From Lysobacteraceae bacterium PS02340 (lineage in GTDB: Bacteria; Pseudomonadota; Gammaproteobacteria; Xanthomonadales; Xanthomonadaceae): 64,000 bases of DNA. The DNA lies in assembly GCA_029959605.1 (NCBI GenBank), contig JASCOC010000004.1, forward strand, positions 143,269 through 207,268. Reading direction: 5' to 3'. Of this stretch, positions 27,444-37,024 are shown one piece after another. The notes beneath the pieces were generated by a model that was not told the DNA's origin, did no database searches, and saw nothing but the letters and a program-made list of their open reading frames with translations. Numbering within the stretch: the stretch's first letter is position 1; each line of letters opens with the position of its first letter. The translations under genes were made by a program, and so were the position numbers.

Positions 27444-29555
27444 TCACCAGATGACGACCTGCTGGTCGCCGGTGCGGACCATCGGATCGCCCGGCTTGCA
27501 CGAGAACGCGGCCGCGAACGCAGGCAGGTTCGACGGCGCGCCGATCGCGCGGAAGTTCGCCGGGGCGTGCGAGTCGGTCTTCAGACGCACGTCGAGTTCC
27601 TGCGGGGTGAAGTTGCGACGCCACACGGTGGCCCAGTTGAGGAAGAAGCGCTGGTCGCGGCTCAGCCCGTCGGTCATCGGGTCGGGCGTGTCGCCGGCCG
27701 CCTTCTTCATCGCATCGTAGGCCGTCGCCAGACCCCCGAGATCGGCGATGTTTTCGCCCAGCGTGAGCTTGCCGTCGACGTGCTTGCCCGGCGCGGCCTC
27801 ATACGCGTTGAACTGCGAGGTCAGCAGATCGGTGCGGCCGGTGAAGCCGGTCGAGTCGGCCTTGGTCCACCAGTTCTCGAACTTGCCGGTCGGGCCGAAG
27901 CGGCTGCCCTGGTCGTCGTAGCCGTGGGTCATCTCGTGACCGATCACCGCACCGATGCCGCCGTAGTTGATCTCGTCCGACGCGTCGGGATCGAAGAACG
28001 GCGGCTGCAGGATCGCCGCCGGGAACACGATCTCGTTCTGCAGCGGGTTGTAGTAGGCGTTGACCGTCTGCGGCGTCATGCCCCACTCGGTCCTGTCGAC
28101 CGGCTGGCCGATCTTCGACAGCATCCACTTGTAGTTGAACTCGGTCGCGGCGAGCACGTTGCCGATGTAGCTGTCGCGCGAGGTCGACAGGCCGTCCCAC
28201 GCGCGCCACTTCTCGGGGTAGCCGATCTTCGGCGTGAACGAGGCCCACTTCTCCATCGCCTTGGCCTTGGTCTCGTCGCTCATCCAGGCCAGGTTCTCGA
28301 TGCGCACCTTCAGCGAGTCGCTGAGGTTCTTGACCAGCGTCTCCATGCGCGCCTTGGATTCGGCCGGGAACGCAACCTGCACGTACAACTGGCCCAGCGT
28401 TTCGCCGGCCTGGTCGTTGAGCGTGTCGAGCACGCGCTTGCCGCGCTCCTTGAGTTCCTTCTGACCACGCAGCTTGTTGCCGTAGAAGTCGAAGTTCTCC
28501 TGCACGAACGCATCGCCAAGATACGGCGCGGCGCCGTCGACGAGGTGATAGCGCAGGTAGGCCTGCCAGTCGGCGACCGGCGTGTCGCCGAGCATCGCGC
28601 TGACTTCCTTGTGGAAGTCCGGGATCGCCAGCGAGAACTTTTCCGGCACGGCGACGCCCTGCGATTCGAAGAACGTGGTCCACGGGAAGTTCGGGGTCAG
28701 CGCATCGGCTTCCGCCGGGGTGACCGGGTTGTAGAACAGCTTCACGTCGCGCGACATCTCGACGCTGGACTTGGACTTCGATGCCAGACGCGTTTCGAAC
28801 GCCAGCACCGACTTGGCCTGCGTCGCCGCATCGGCGGCCGGCACGCCGGACAGTTCGAGCATCTTCGCCACGTGGGCAACGTACTGCTCGCGCACCGGGG
28901 CCTTGTCGGCATCGGTGTAGTAGCTGGTGTCGGGCAGACCCAGACCGCCCTGCATCGCGTACGCGATGTTCATGGTCGGCACGTCGAAATCGGCCTCGGG
29001 GCCGAACCCGAACAGGCCGCCTTCGCCGCGTGCATAAGTCTGGCGCAGATATTCGGCAACGGCCGGGCCGTCGGCCAGCGCTTCGATCGCGGTCAGGCGG
29101 TCCTTCAGCGGCTCGACGCCCTGGGCGTTGATCTTCGCCTCGTCCATGCCGGTGGCCCAGAAGTCACCTACGATCTTCTCGACGCCGGTCGCGGCGGTAT
29201 CGGCCGCGGACTGCTCGGCGAGCTGGCGCTGGATGGCGGTCGAGCGCTCGTCGAGCATCTCGAACGCGCCCCACGAGGTGCGATCGCCCGGGATGGCGTT
29301 GGCGGCGAGCCACTTGCCGTTCGCGTAGGCGTCGAAATCGGTACAGGCGTTCTTGCTGGTATCGAGATCGCCGATCTCGAAGCGGTTCACGCCGGGCAGC
29401 GTGCTCTCGTCGAGCGTCAGCTTTCTGGGCGCGACGGCATCGGTCGCCGGCGCGGCGGCCGTGGCCGGCGGGGTGTCCTGGTCGCCCGAACAGGCGGACA
29501 GCGCCAGCACCACCGAACAGGTCAGCAGCAGGCGCTTGGGAACGAAGGCAATCAC
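27444..29555 (-). CDS. M13 family zinc metallopeptidase, lipoprotein
   Basis: 703 residues starting at GTG 29555, supported by a GGAGA ribosome site seven bases upstream and by the lipoprotein signal beginning there (LLLTCSVVLALSAC). Catalytic features are complete: GHEMTHGYDDQG with HEMTH at 540-544, GENIADLGG for the third ligand, and the substrate motif NAYYNPLQNEIVFPAAILQPP. M13 enzymes are oligoendopeptidases of the neprilysin/PepO type. Export and a lipid anchor suggest peptide processing in the periplasm or at the outer membrane. The degenerate paralogue lies 378 bases downstream on the same strand; that gap holds a terminator and no gene I can support. Confidence 0.93.
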   Translation of the reverse strand: MIAFVPKRLLLTCSVVLALSACSGDQDTPPATAAAPATDAVAPRKLTLDESTLPGVNRFEIGDLDTSKNACTDFDAYANGKWLAANAIPGDRTSWGAFEMLDERSTAIQRQLAEQSAADTAATGVEKIVGDFWATGMDEAKINAQGVEPLKDRLTAIEALADGPAVAEYLRQTYARGEGGLFGFGPEADFDVPTMNIAYAMQGGLGLPDTSYYTDADKAPVREQYVAHVAKMLELSGVPAADAATQAKSVLAFETRLASKSKSSVEMSRDVKLFYNPVTPAEADALTPNFPWTTFFESQGVAVPEKFSLAIPDFHKEVSAMLGDTPVADWQAYLRYHLVDGAAPYLGDAFVQENFDFYGNKLRGQKELKERGKRVLDTLNDQAGETLGQLYVQVAFPAESKARMETLVKNLSDSLKVRIENLAWMSDETKAKAMEKWASFTPKIGYPEKWRAWDGLSTSRDSYIGNVLAATEFNYKWMLSKIGQPVDRTEWGMTPQTVNAYYNPLQNEIVFPAAILQPPFFDPDASDEINYGGIGAVIGHEMTHGYDDQGSRFGPTGKFENWWTKADSTGFTGRTDLLTSQFNAYEAAPGKHVDGKLTLGENIADLGGLATAYDAMKKAAGDTPDPMTDGLSRDQRFFLNWATVWRRNFTPQELDVRLKTDSHAPANFRAIGAPSNLPAFAAAFSCKPGDPMVRTGDQQVVIW

Positions 29556-29808
29556 GTGGAATCTCCGAAAGGAAGGACCGCCGGGCGACGCCCGGTGTGG
29601 GCGCACTCTACGCCTGCCCCGGAGGCGCCGGGGGTGTCGAAGGTCATGCGTGCGGCCGGGCGGCGAGGGCGCGATCGAGGTCCCGCCGCGCGCGGATTTG
29701 CGGTTCGTGGCGATCCACCTTTCAACGGCGGGTGACGTTCGACCCATGCGCGGCTGCACGGGACAGGTGAGGATCGCGCCATCGTGCCGATGGCACAGGG
29801 AGACGCCC

Positions 29809-30720
29809 ATGCTCGCGATCCGTGACCTGACCAAGACCTATGCCAATGGCGTGCGCGCCCTCGACGGCGTGACGCTCGACATCCCGCGCGGCATGTTCGG
29901 GTTGCTGGGTCCCAACGGCGCGGGCAAGTCCTCGCTGATGCGCACGCTGGCGACGCTGCAATCGGCCGACGGCGGCAGCGTCACGCTCGACGGCAGCGCG
30001 GGTCCGATCGACGTGCTGCGCGACAAGGATGCGGTGCGCCGCCAGCTCGGCTACCTGCCGCAGGATTTCGGCGTGTATCCCAAGGTCAGCGCGCTGGATC
30101 TGCTCGAACACTTCGCGGTGCTCAAGGGCCTGACCGTTCGCAAGCAGCGGCGCGAGGTCGTCGACGGCCTGCTCGCGCAGGTGAACCTGTGGGATGCGCG
30201 CAAGCGCAAGCTCGGCACGTTCTCCGGCGGCATGCGCCAGCGTTTCGGCATCGCCCAGGCGCTGCTCGGCAATCCGCGCCTCGTCATCGTCGACGAACCC
30301 ACCGCCGGTCTCGATCCCGAAGAGCGCAACCGCTTCCTCAATCTGCTGGCGGCGATCGGCGAGGACGTGGTGGTGATCCTGTCGACGCACATCGTCGAGG
30401 ACGTCACCGACCTGTGCCCGACGATGGCGATCATGAATCGCGGCCAAGTGCTGCTGACCGGGCGCCCCAGCGACGCGATCGAAGCGCTGTCGCAGCAGGT
30501 CTGGCGCAAGCAGGTGACCAAGGAGACGCTGTCCGGCTACGAGGCCGCGCACACGGTGCTGTCGACGCGGCTGGTCGCCGGCCAGCCGGTGATCCACGTG
30601 CACAGCGCGGATCGTCCGGAGGACGGTTTCGTCCAGATCGATCCGGATCTCGAAGACGTCTACTTCCAGCGCCTGCGTCTGCAGGCGCGGCAGCAGGCCA
30701 CGCCTGCGCCGGTCGTCTGA
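29809..30720 (+). CDS. ABC transporter ATP-binding protein
   Basis: 303 residues from ATG 29809, which has a GGGAG site seven bases upstream. Walker A GPNGAGKSS at about 34-42, signature FSGGMRQRFG, Walker B LVIVDEPTAGLDP and the STHIVEDV switch are intact. The C-terminal 90 residues form an extra region with no motif I recognise. The permease gene follows after 12 bases. Together they form a two-gene ABC-2 type exporter or membrane remodelling system; cargo unknown. Confidence 0.93.
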   Translation: MLAIRDLTKTYANGVRALDGVTLDIPRGMFGLLGPNGAGKSSLMRTLATLQSADGGSVTLDGSAGPIDVLRDKDAVRRQLGYLPQDFGVYPKVSALDLLEHFAVLKGLTVRKQRREVVDGLLAQVNLWDARKRKLGTFSGGMRQRFGIAQALLGNPRLVIVDEPTAGLDPEERNRFLNLLAAIGEDVVVILSTHIVEDVTDLCPTMAIMNRGQVLLTGRPSDAIEALSQQVWRKQVTKETLSGYEAAHTVLSTRLVAGQPVIHVHSADRPEDGFVQIDPDLEDVYFQRLRLQARQQATPAPVV

Positions 30721-30732
30721 CCGGAGCACGCC

Positions 30733-33700
30733 ATGATTCTCGAATTCTTCCGTTTCGAGCTGCGCCAGCAGCTCCGTTCGCCGCTGCTCTGGTGCCTTGC
30801 GGTGCTGTTCGCGCTGCTCGGGTTCGGCGCCGCGTCGAGTGATGCGGTGCAGATCGGTGGCGCGATCGGCAACGTGCATCGCAATGCGCCGGTCGTCGTG
30901 GCGCAGTTGTTCGGCGCCTTCACCCTGTTGACGATGCTGATCGTGCCGATCTTCGTCAGTACCGCGCTGCTGCGCGATTTCGAACAGGGCACCGCGGACC
31001 TGCTGTTCGCGGGGCCGGTACGCCGGCGCGACTATCTGCTCGGCCGCATCGGCGCCGCGCTGTCGGCCAGCCTGACGGTGTTCGTCGTCATCGGTGTCGG
31101 CCTGTTCGTCGCGCAGTTCATGCCGTGGATCGATCCGGCGCGCCTCGGGCCTGTGTCGGTGCAGCCGTATCTGTGGTCGCTCGGCGTGCTCGTGCTGCCG
31201 AACCTGCTGTTCGTCACGGCGCTGCTGGCGGTTCTTGCGGTGACCACGCGTTCGATCCTCTGGGTCTACATCGGCGTGCTGGCCTTCTTCGTGCTCTACG
31301 GCGTCAGTGCGACGCTGATCAAGGACATCGACAACATCTGGCTGGCGACGCTGGTCGAGCCGCTCGGCGTGCGCGCGTTGTCGCGCACGGTGCGGTACTG
31401 GTCGGCCGAGGAACGCAACGCCGGCCTGCCCGCATTCGCCGAGTATCTGCTCGCCAATCGCGCATTGTGGCTGGGCGTATCGCTGGTGCTGTTCGCGGCG
31501 GCCTTCGCGCTCTTCCGGACCGAGCGCAGCGGAACGGGGCGCGGACTGTTCAGGCGTCGACACGTGACGGCTCCGGCCACCGTCGCATCGGTCGTGCCGT
31601 CGCGCGCACCGATCCGCGTCCAGCCTGTGTTCGGCGTGGCGACCGCCTGGACGCAGACCTGGCGACAGGTGCGGTTCGACACCGCAGGCGTGCTGCGCAG
31701 CGTGCCGTTCCTGGTGATGCTGCTGTTCGGCATCCTCAATTTCGTGCCGTCGGCGCTGTTCCAGCAGTCGCTGTACGGCACGTCGGTGTATCCGGTGACG
31801 TCGCAGATGCTCGACGCGCTGCGCAGCAGCTACAGCTTCCTGCTGATGCTGGTGGTGATGTTCTACGCCGGCGAACTGGTATGGAAGGAGCGCGGCGCCA
31901 AGCTCAACGAAGTGATCGATGCGATGCCGGTCGCCAACCGCATTCCGCTGCTGGCCAAGTTCCTGACGCTGCTGGTGGTGACTGCGCTGTTCCAGCTCAT
32001 CGGCGTGACGATGGCGATGGCCATCCAGGTGTTCAAGGGCGGCGTGCAGCTGGAGCCGCTGGTCTACGCGCAGGCGCTGGTACTCGATTCGATTCCGTAC
32101 GCGATCATGGGTGGGCTGGCGCTGGCCTTGCAGGTCCTGGCCAACAACAAGTTCATCGGGTACGGCCTGCTGGTGCTGGTACTCGTCGCGCAGTCCGTGC
32201 TCGGCATGCTCGATTTCACCCACAACCTCTACACGATCGGCGCGTGGCCGAACGCGCCGTATTCCGACATGAACGGCTACGGGCACTTCCTCGCCGGCCA
32301 GCTGGCATTCCAGGGCTATTGGGGTCTGTTCGTCGCAGCGCTGTTGCTGCTCGCGGCCGCCCTGTGGGTGCGCGGCGTGGATGGTGGCTGGCGCCAGCGT
32401 CTGGCGGACATGCGCGCGCAGTTGCGTGGCGGGCTCGGCTTGGCGTTCGCGGCTGCAGTGCTCGCGTTCGCGGCGGTCGGTGGCGTGCTGTTCTGGAACA
32501 CCAACATTCGCAACGATTTCGTCTCGCCCGATGGCCAGCTCGATCTGCAGGCCCGCTACGAGCGCGATTACAAACAGTACGAATCGCTGCCGCAGCCGCG
32601 CATCGTCGCGAGCCGCTCGGACATCGACCTGCGCCCCGAAACGCAGTCCATGACGGGCACACTGGTCTACACGGTGCGCAATCCACATGCCGGGCCGATC
32701 ACCGATGTGCACATCGGTATGGAGGAGGACCGCGCGCTGGTCGATGTCGATCTCGGCGGACAAACGCTGGCCAGCCACGACGCACCGCTGGGCTATCGCA
32801 TCTACCGGCTCGCCACACCGCTGGCGCCCGGTGAGACGCGCGAGTTCCGCTTCAAGGTCGATTTCCATCCCACCGGCATCACCAACGACCGGGCGCAGAC
32901 GCAGTTCGTCGAGAACGGCAGCTTCTTCAACAGCAGGATGTTTCCGCAGTTTGGCTACAACGCACGTGTCGAGATCGGCGACCGCAACGAACGGCGCAAG
33001 CGCGATCTCGGCGAACCGCGGCGCATGCCGAAACTGGAGGACGAAGCTGCCCGGGCGAATACCTATCTGACCGACGACGCCGACTGGATCGATTTCAGCA
33101 CCACGATCTGCACCGCGCCCGACCAGATCGCGCTGGCGCCGGGCTACATCGAACGCGAGTTCGAGCGCGACGGGCGTCGCTGCTTCAGCTATGCGATGGA
33201 TCGCCCGATGCTGCACTTCTACGCATTCCTCTCCGCGCGCTGGGAGGTCCGCAAGGGCATGTACAAGGACATCCCGATCGAGGTGTATTTCGACCCCAAG
33301 CATCCGTTCAATGTCGACCGGATGATCGAGGCGACGCAGAAGTCACTGGCGTACTACGAGGCCAACTTCACGCCGTACCAGCATCGCCAGTTGCGCATCA
33401 TCGAGTTCCCGGGCTACGAGAGCTTCGCCCAGGCGTTCGCCAACACGGTGCCGTATTCGGAGTCGATCGGCTTCATCGCCGACCTGCGGGATGCCGACAA
33501 GCTCGACTACGTGTTCTACGTCACCGCGCACGAGGTCGCACACCAGTGGTGGGCGCACCAGGTGATCGGTGCGAACGTGCAGGGCGCGACGATGCTGTCC
33601 GAATCGCTGTCGCAGTATTCGGCGCTGATGGTGATGGAGCAGGAATACGGCCGGCCGCGCATGCGCCAGTTCCTGAAGTACGAACTGGACCGCTACCTCG

Positions 33701-34314
33701 GCGGTCGCGGCGGTGAGCTGCTGGAGGAGCTGCCGCTCTACCGCGTGGAGAACCAGCAATACATCCACTACCAGAAGGGTTCGCTGATGTTCTATCGCCT
33801 GCGCGAAGAGATGGGCGAGACCGCGCTCAATCGCGCGCTCAAGCGGTTCCTCGAAGACAAGGCCTACCAGCAGCCGCCGTACACCACGTCGCGCGAACTG
33901 CTGGACTACATCCGGGCCGAAGCGCGACCCGACCAGCAGACGTTGATCACCGATCTGTTCGAGACGATCAGCTTCTACGACAACCGGGTGGTGACGGCGA
34001 CGACGACGCGTCGCGACGATGGCCGCTACGACGTGACGCTCAACCTGCATGCGGCCAAGCGCTACGCCGATGGCACCGGTCGCGAGACAGCGGGCGTGCT
34101 CGACGACTGGATCGAGGTCGGCGTGTTCGCACGCGGGCCGTCGGGCAAGGAACGCGACGAGAAGGTGCTGTACCTGGAGCGCCACCACATCACGACCGCC
34201 GATCCGGTGATCACGGTGACGGTCGACGAGGCGCCGTTCGAGGCCGGCTTCGATCCCTACAACAAGCTGATCGACCGGGTGTCGTCGGACAACCGGCGAC
34301 GGGTGACGCAGTAA
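30733..34314 (+). CDS. ABC-2 permease fused to an M1-type aminopeptidase domain
   Basis: 1193 residues in one intact frame. Residues 1 to about 590 hold two sets of membrane helices of ABC-2 permease type (FELRQQLRSPLLW start, ALLRDFEQGTADLLFAGPVRRRDYLLGR cytoplasmic loop, and MFYAGELVWKERGAKLNEVIDAMP in the second set). After a linker, the C-terminal half carries an M1 zinc site HEVAH at 933-937 and a downstream Glu957 in MLSES, 20 residues after the second His. The peptidase half should face the periplasm. Family knowledge: such fusions are annotated in several proteobacteria and Bacteroidetes but have no settled function. Partner ATPase is directly upstream. Confidence 0.9.
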   Translation: MILEFFRFELRQQLRSPLLWCLAVLFALLGFGAASSDAVQIGGAIGNVHRNAPVVVAQLFGAFTLLTMLIVPIFVSTALLRDFEQGTADLLFAGPVRRRDYLLGRIGAALSASLTVFVVIGVGLFVAQFMPWIDPARLGPVSVQPYLWSLGVLVLPNLLFVTALLAVLAVTTRSILWVYIGVLAFFVLYGVSATLIKDIDNIWLATLVEPLGVRALSRTVRYWSAEERNAGLPAFAEYLLANRALWLGVSLVLFAAAFALFRTERSGTGRGLFRRRHVTAPATVASVVPSRAPIRVQPVFGVATAWTQTWRQVRFDTAGVLRSVPFLVMLLFGILNFVPSALFQQSLYGTSVYPVTSQMLDALRSSYSFLLMLVVMFYAGELVWKERGAKLNEVIDAMPVANRIPLLAKFLTLLVVTALFQLIGVTMAMAIQVFKGGVQLEPLVYAQALVLDSIPYAIMGGLALALQVLANNKFIGYGLLVLVLVAQSVLGMLDFTHNLYTIGAWPNAPYSDMNGYGHFLAGQLAFQGYWGLFVAALLLLAAALWVRGVDGGWRQRLADMRAQLRGGLGLAFAAAVLAFAAVGGVLFWNTNIRNDFVSPDGQLDLQARYERDYKQYESLPQPRIVASRSDIDLRPETQSMTGTLVYTVRNPHAGPITDVHIGMEEDRALVDVDLGGQTLASHDAPLGYRIYRLATPLAPGETREFRFKVDFHPTGITNDRAQTQFVENGSFFNSRMFPQFGYNARVEIGDRNERRKRDLGEPRRMPKLEDEAARANTYLTDDADWIDFSTTICTAPDQIALAPGYIEREFERDGRRCFSYAMDRPMLHFYAFLSARWEVRKGMYKDIPIEVYFDPKHPFNVDRMIEATQKSLAYYEANFTPYQHRQLRIIEFPGYESFAQAFANTVPYSESIGFIADLRDADKLDYVFYVTAHEVAHQWWAHQVIGANVQGATMLSESLSQYSALMVMEQEYGRPRMRQFLKYELDRYLGGRGGELLEELPLYRVENQQYIHYQKGSLMFYRLREEMGETALNRALKRFLEDKAYQQPPYTTSRELLDYIRAEARPDQQTLITDLFETISFYDNRVVTATTTRRDDGRYDVTLNLHAAKRYADGTGRETAGVLDDWIEVGVFARGPSGKERDEKVLYLERHHITTADPVITVTVDEAPFEAGFDPYNKLIDRVSSDNRRRVTQ

Positions 34315-34325
34315 CGGAACCGGTT

Positions 34326-34354
34326 TCCGGGGCGATGCGGGTCATCGCCCCGGA
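34326..34354. terminator. Hairpin between convergent genes
   Basis: Perfect 12-bp stem (34326-34337 with 34343-34354) and a 5-base loop between the permease-peptidase gene and the antiporter gene. No T-run on either side, so termination is likely but not certain. Confidence 0.6.
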
Positions 34355-34362
34355 CTCCGCGC

Positions 34363-36219
34363 TCAGGGCAATGGCGCGTCGGGTCCGGGCGCTGTCGCTG
34401 CGGCATCGTTGAGCCGCTTGCTCTCGCGGCGCGGACGCGTCAGCGGCGTTGGCTTCGGGCCCGGCGCATTGGTGTTCTTGATGATCAGCGGGATCCCGGC
34501 GCGGGTGTCGTTGCTGGCGGTTTCCAGCTCGAAGCGTTCGGTGTCCAGACGCCGCACCTGGGTCGCGATCGCATCGGCGTCCTCCTCCGACACATCGAGC
34601 TCGCGCAGCACGGCGGCGCCGAACTGCACGGCCGATTCGAAGGTCTCGCGGATCTGGAAGTCGACGCCGGCGTTGACCAGGCGCAGCGAATGCTCACGGT
34701 CGAACGAGCGGACCAGCAGCTTGGCCTGGGCGAACTCGTGCTGCGCGAGTTCGACGATGCGGTCGGCGGCCGCGCGGTCGTCGATGCAGATCGCGATCGC
34801 GCGCGCGGTGCGGGCGCCCGAGGCGTGCAGCACGTCGAGCCGAGTACCGTCGCCGTAGTAGACCTTGAAGCCGAACTCGGCCGCGCTCTGGATCATCTCG
34901 ATGTCGGTGTCGATGATCGTGACGTCGACATCGCGCGCCAGCAGCGACTGGCTCATGACCTGGCCGAAGCGGCCGAAGCCGATGATCAGCACGCTGCCGC
35001 TCTGGTTCTCGACGTCTTCCACGTCGTCGGGCCGCGCGTCCTTGGCCTTGACGATGAAGCGCTGGGTCATCAGTACGACCAGCGGGGTCAGCGCCATCGA
35101 CAGCACGACGATCGCGGTGAAGTTCGCATTGACCTCGGCATTGATCAGGCCGGTCGCGGCGGCAGTGGAGAACAGCACGAACGCGAACTCGCCGCCCTGC
35201 GCCATGAGTACCGCTCGCTCGAGCGCTTCGGGATGCGAACTGCGCGTCACGCGCGCGACGATGTAGATGCACAGCGCCTTGGTGGCCATGGCCGCGAACA
35301 CGCCGCCGACGATCAGCGGCCAGTTCGCCGCGACCACCGTCAGGTTGAGCGCCATGCCGACGCCGAGGAAGAACAGGCCCAGCAGGATGCCGCGGAAGGG
35401 TTCGATGTCGGCTTCGATCTGGTGCCGGAACGAGGATTCCGACAGCAGCACGCCGGCGAGGAACGCGCCCATCGCCATCGACAGGCCGCCGAGCTGCATC
35501 AGCAGCGCCGCGCCCAGCACCACCAGCAGCGCGGCGGCGGTCATGACCTCGCGTGCCTTGGCTGCGGCGAGGATGCGGAACATCGGATTGAGCAGATAGA
35601 TGCCGGCGACGATCAGCGCGACCAGCGAGCCGATGCCGATCGCGATCGACATCCAGCGCGAGGGCGCGTCGACGGCGGCCTCGGGGGTCGGCGCGAGAAA
35701 CGCGATCAGCGCCAGCAGCGGCACGATCAGCAGGTCCTCGAACAGCAGCACCGAGACGATCTTCTGGCCGTGGGGCAGGGCGATCTCGCCGCGTTCGGAC
35801 AGCAGCTGCATCACCACCGCGGTGGACGTCATCACGAAGCCGGACGCGCCGACGAAGGCGATCGGCCATGGAAACCCGAACGCGGCGCCGAGCAGGGTCA
35901 GCGCGGTGATGCTGAGGATGATCTGCAGCGCGCCGAGGCCGAAGATCTGCCGGCGCAGGCTCCACAGATGCGAGGGCCGCATCTCCAGGCCGATGACGAA
36001 CAGGAACATCACCACGCCAAGTTCGGCGACGTGCAGGATCGATTCGGGATCGGAGAACCAGCCGAAGCCGAACGGGCCGATCGCCAGGCCGGCGGCGAGA
36101 TAACCGAGCACCGAGCCGAGCCGAAGCTTGCGGAACAGCGGCACCGCGACGACGGCGGCGCCGAGCAATGCGACCACCTGGATCAGCTGGCTGGTGGTTT
36201 CGTGGGCCTCGGTGGCCAT
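34363..36219 (-). CDS. CPA2 cation:proton antiporter, Kef type with RCK domain
   Basis: 618 residues. About twelve membrane helices (GYLAAGLAIGPFGFGW and ELGVVMFLFVIGLEMRPSHL near the start, LLFEDLLIVPLLAL in the middle) followed by a TrkA-N/RCK nucleotide-binding domain from about residue 400 (VLIIGFGRFGQVMSQSLLA). This is the KefB/KefC layout: potassium efflux gated by nucleotide or glutathione adducts in enterobacteria. Whether glutathione controls it here is unknown. The small DoxX-like gene ends three bases upstream, so they are cotranscribed. Confidence 0.92.
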   Translation of the reverse strand: MATEAHETTSQLIQVVALLGAAVVAVPLFRKLRLGSVLGYLAAGLAIGPFGFGWFSDPESILHVAELGVVMFLFVIGLEMRPSHLWSLRRQIFGLGALQIILSITALTLLGAAFGFPWPIAFVGASGFVMTSTAVVMQLLSERGEIALPHGQKIVSVLLFEDLLIVPLLALIAFLAPTPEAAVDAPSRWMSIAIGIGSLVALIVAGIYLLNPMFRILAAAKAREVMTAAALLVVLGAALLMQLGGLSMAMGAFLAGVLLSESSFRHQIEADIEPFRGILLGLFFLGVGMALNLTVVAANWPLIVGGVFAAMATKALCIYIVARVTRSSHPEALERAVLMAQGGEFAFVLFSTAAATGLINAEVNANFTAIVVLSMALTPLVVLMTQRFIVKAKDARPDDVEDVENQSGSVLIIGFGRFGQVMSQSLLARDVDVTIIDTDIEMIQSAAEFGFKVYYGDGTRLDVLHASGARTARAIAICIDDRAAADRIVELAQHEFAQAKLLVRSFDREHSLRLVNAGVDFQIRETFESAVQFGAAVLRELDVSEEDADAIATQVRRLDTERFELETASNDTRAGIPLIIKNTNAPGPKPTPLTRPRRESKRLNDAAATAPGPDAPLP

Positions 36220-36222
36220 GGA

Positions 36223-36585
36223 TTACTTCCTCGGTGCGGTCGCGGCCAGCAGCAGGAAGCCGCCGGCCAACGCGATGTTCTTCATGAAATGCAGCAGCTG
36301 GCCGTCGAGCGCCGTAGCGCGCGCCGACCAGAAGGGATGCGACAGCAAGGCGTCCGCCACCAGCAGCGCCGCGGCCGCCAGCGCGACCCAGCGCAGGCGC
36401 CAGCCACCGAGCAGCAGCAGGCCCAGTAGCAGTTCGCCGACGCTGAGCACCAGCGCGGCGTTCGACAGCACCATCCCGTCGAGTGCGCCCCAGACCCGCC
36501 ATCCGCCGAGCACGATGAACAGGCTCGCCATCAGAACGCGCGCAAACAGCATCGGGGCGGACGGCGCGCTGGATCGGAAGGCCAT
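36223..36585 (-). CDS. DoxX-like small membrane protein
   Basis: 120 residues from ATG 36585, four predicted membrane helices (PMLFARVLMASLFIVLGGWRVWG, ALVLSVGELLLGLLLLGGW, VALAAAALLVADALLSHPFW, FMKNIALAGGFLLLA). The HFMKNIALAGGFLLL ending is typical of the DoxX family, which is linked to quinol oxidases and thiol stress in other bacteria. Lies three bases upstream of the Kef-type antiporter gene in the same direction. Confidence 0.82.
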   Translation of the reverse strand: MAFRSSAPSAPMLFARVLMASLFIVLGGWRVWGALDGMVLSNAALVLSVGELLLGLLLLGGWRLRWVALAAAALLVADALLSHPFWSARATALDGQLLHFMKNIALAGGFLLLAATAPRK

Positions 36586-37024
36586 GGGTGGATCCTGTCG
36601 AGGATGCGTGAAGGGTGACACAGCGCCGGACGGGCGCCCAGCGGCGACGTGGCACGCATCGTGTCGCGACCGGGCGCCTGAGCGCGGGCTGTCGCGGCGC
36701 GTGGCCCGCCGCTGGAGTGACCGGCTGAATTGGCGTAGACTCTGCCCCGTTCTGCAACACGGCTGCCCCTGTCCGACGCGATCCGCGCCGACAGATACGA
36801 TCCTGGTACGCCTACCGCATTGATCGATTCCTGATCCGCGCGGACTTATCCCGCACGTCTTTCGTCGCGCAGACCACGGCCCGGAGCATCCGGCAGCCGT
36901 TTCATCATTGCTCGCAGCGCGGTTCTGGATAGCTCCGAGCAAGACTTCCCAGCGTTTCCGTTCCGGTGTCGTGCGTCCGCACGATTCGCAGGCGGTGGCG
37001 TGCGGAAGCGCAAGGAGTTCCAAG
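36586..37024. promoter_or_regulatory. Long intergenic leader region of the DEAD-box helicase gene
   Basis: This 439-base stretch separates the divergent DoxX and helicase genes. No credible gene is seen. Its last part holds a perfect 8-bp hairpin TCCGCACG/CGTGCGGA (36976-36983 with 36999-37006) ending six bases before the AAGGAG site at 37012-37017. Cold-shock helicases often have long structured leaders, so this may be cis-regulatory RNA; that is inference. Confidence 0.45.

Noticed and set aside
24831..29735. A very long plus-strand open frame of about 1630 codons opposite the two M13 genes.
   Set aside because: It is antisense to two clear peptidases with motifs, and its Arg/Gly/Val/His-rich composition is that of a high-GC shadow frame.
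29722..33303. A 1193-codon minus-strand frame opposite the ABC and permease genes.
   Set aside because: Composition is dominated by Arg, Gln, His and Glu with no domain; the plus strand has clear ABC and M1 motifs.
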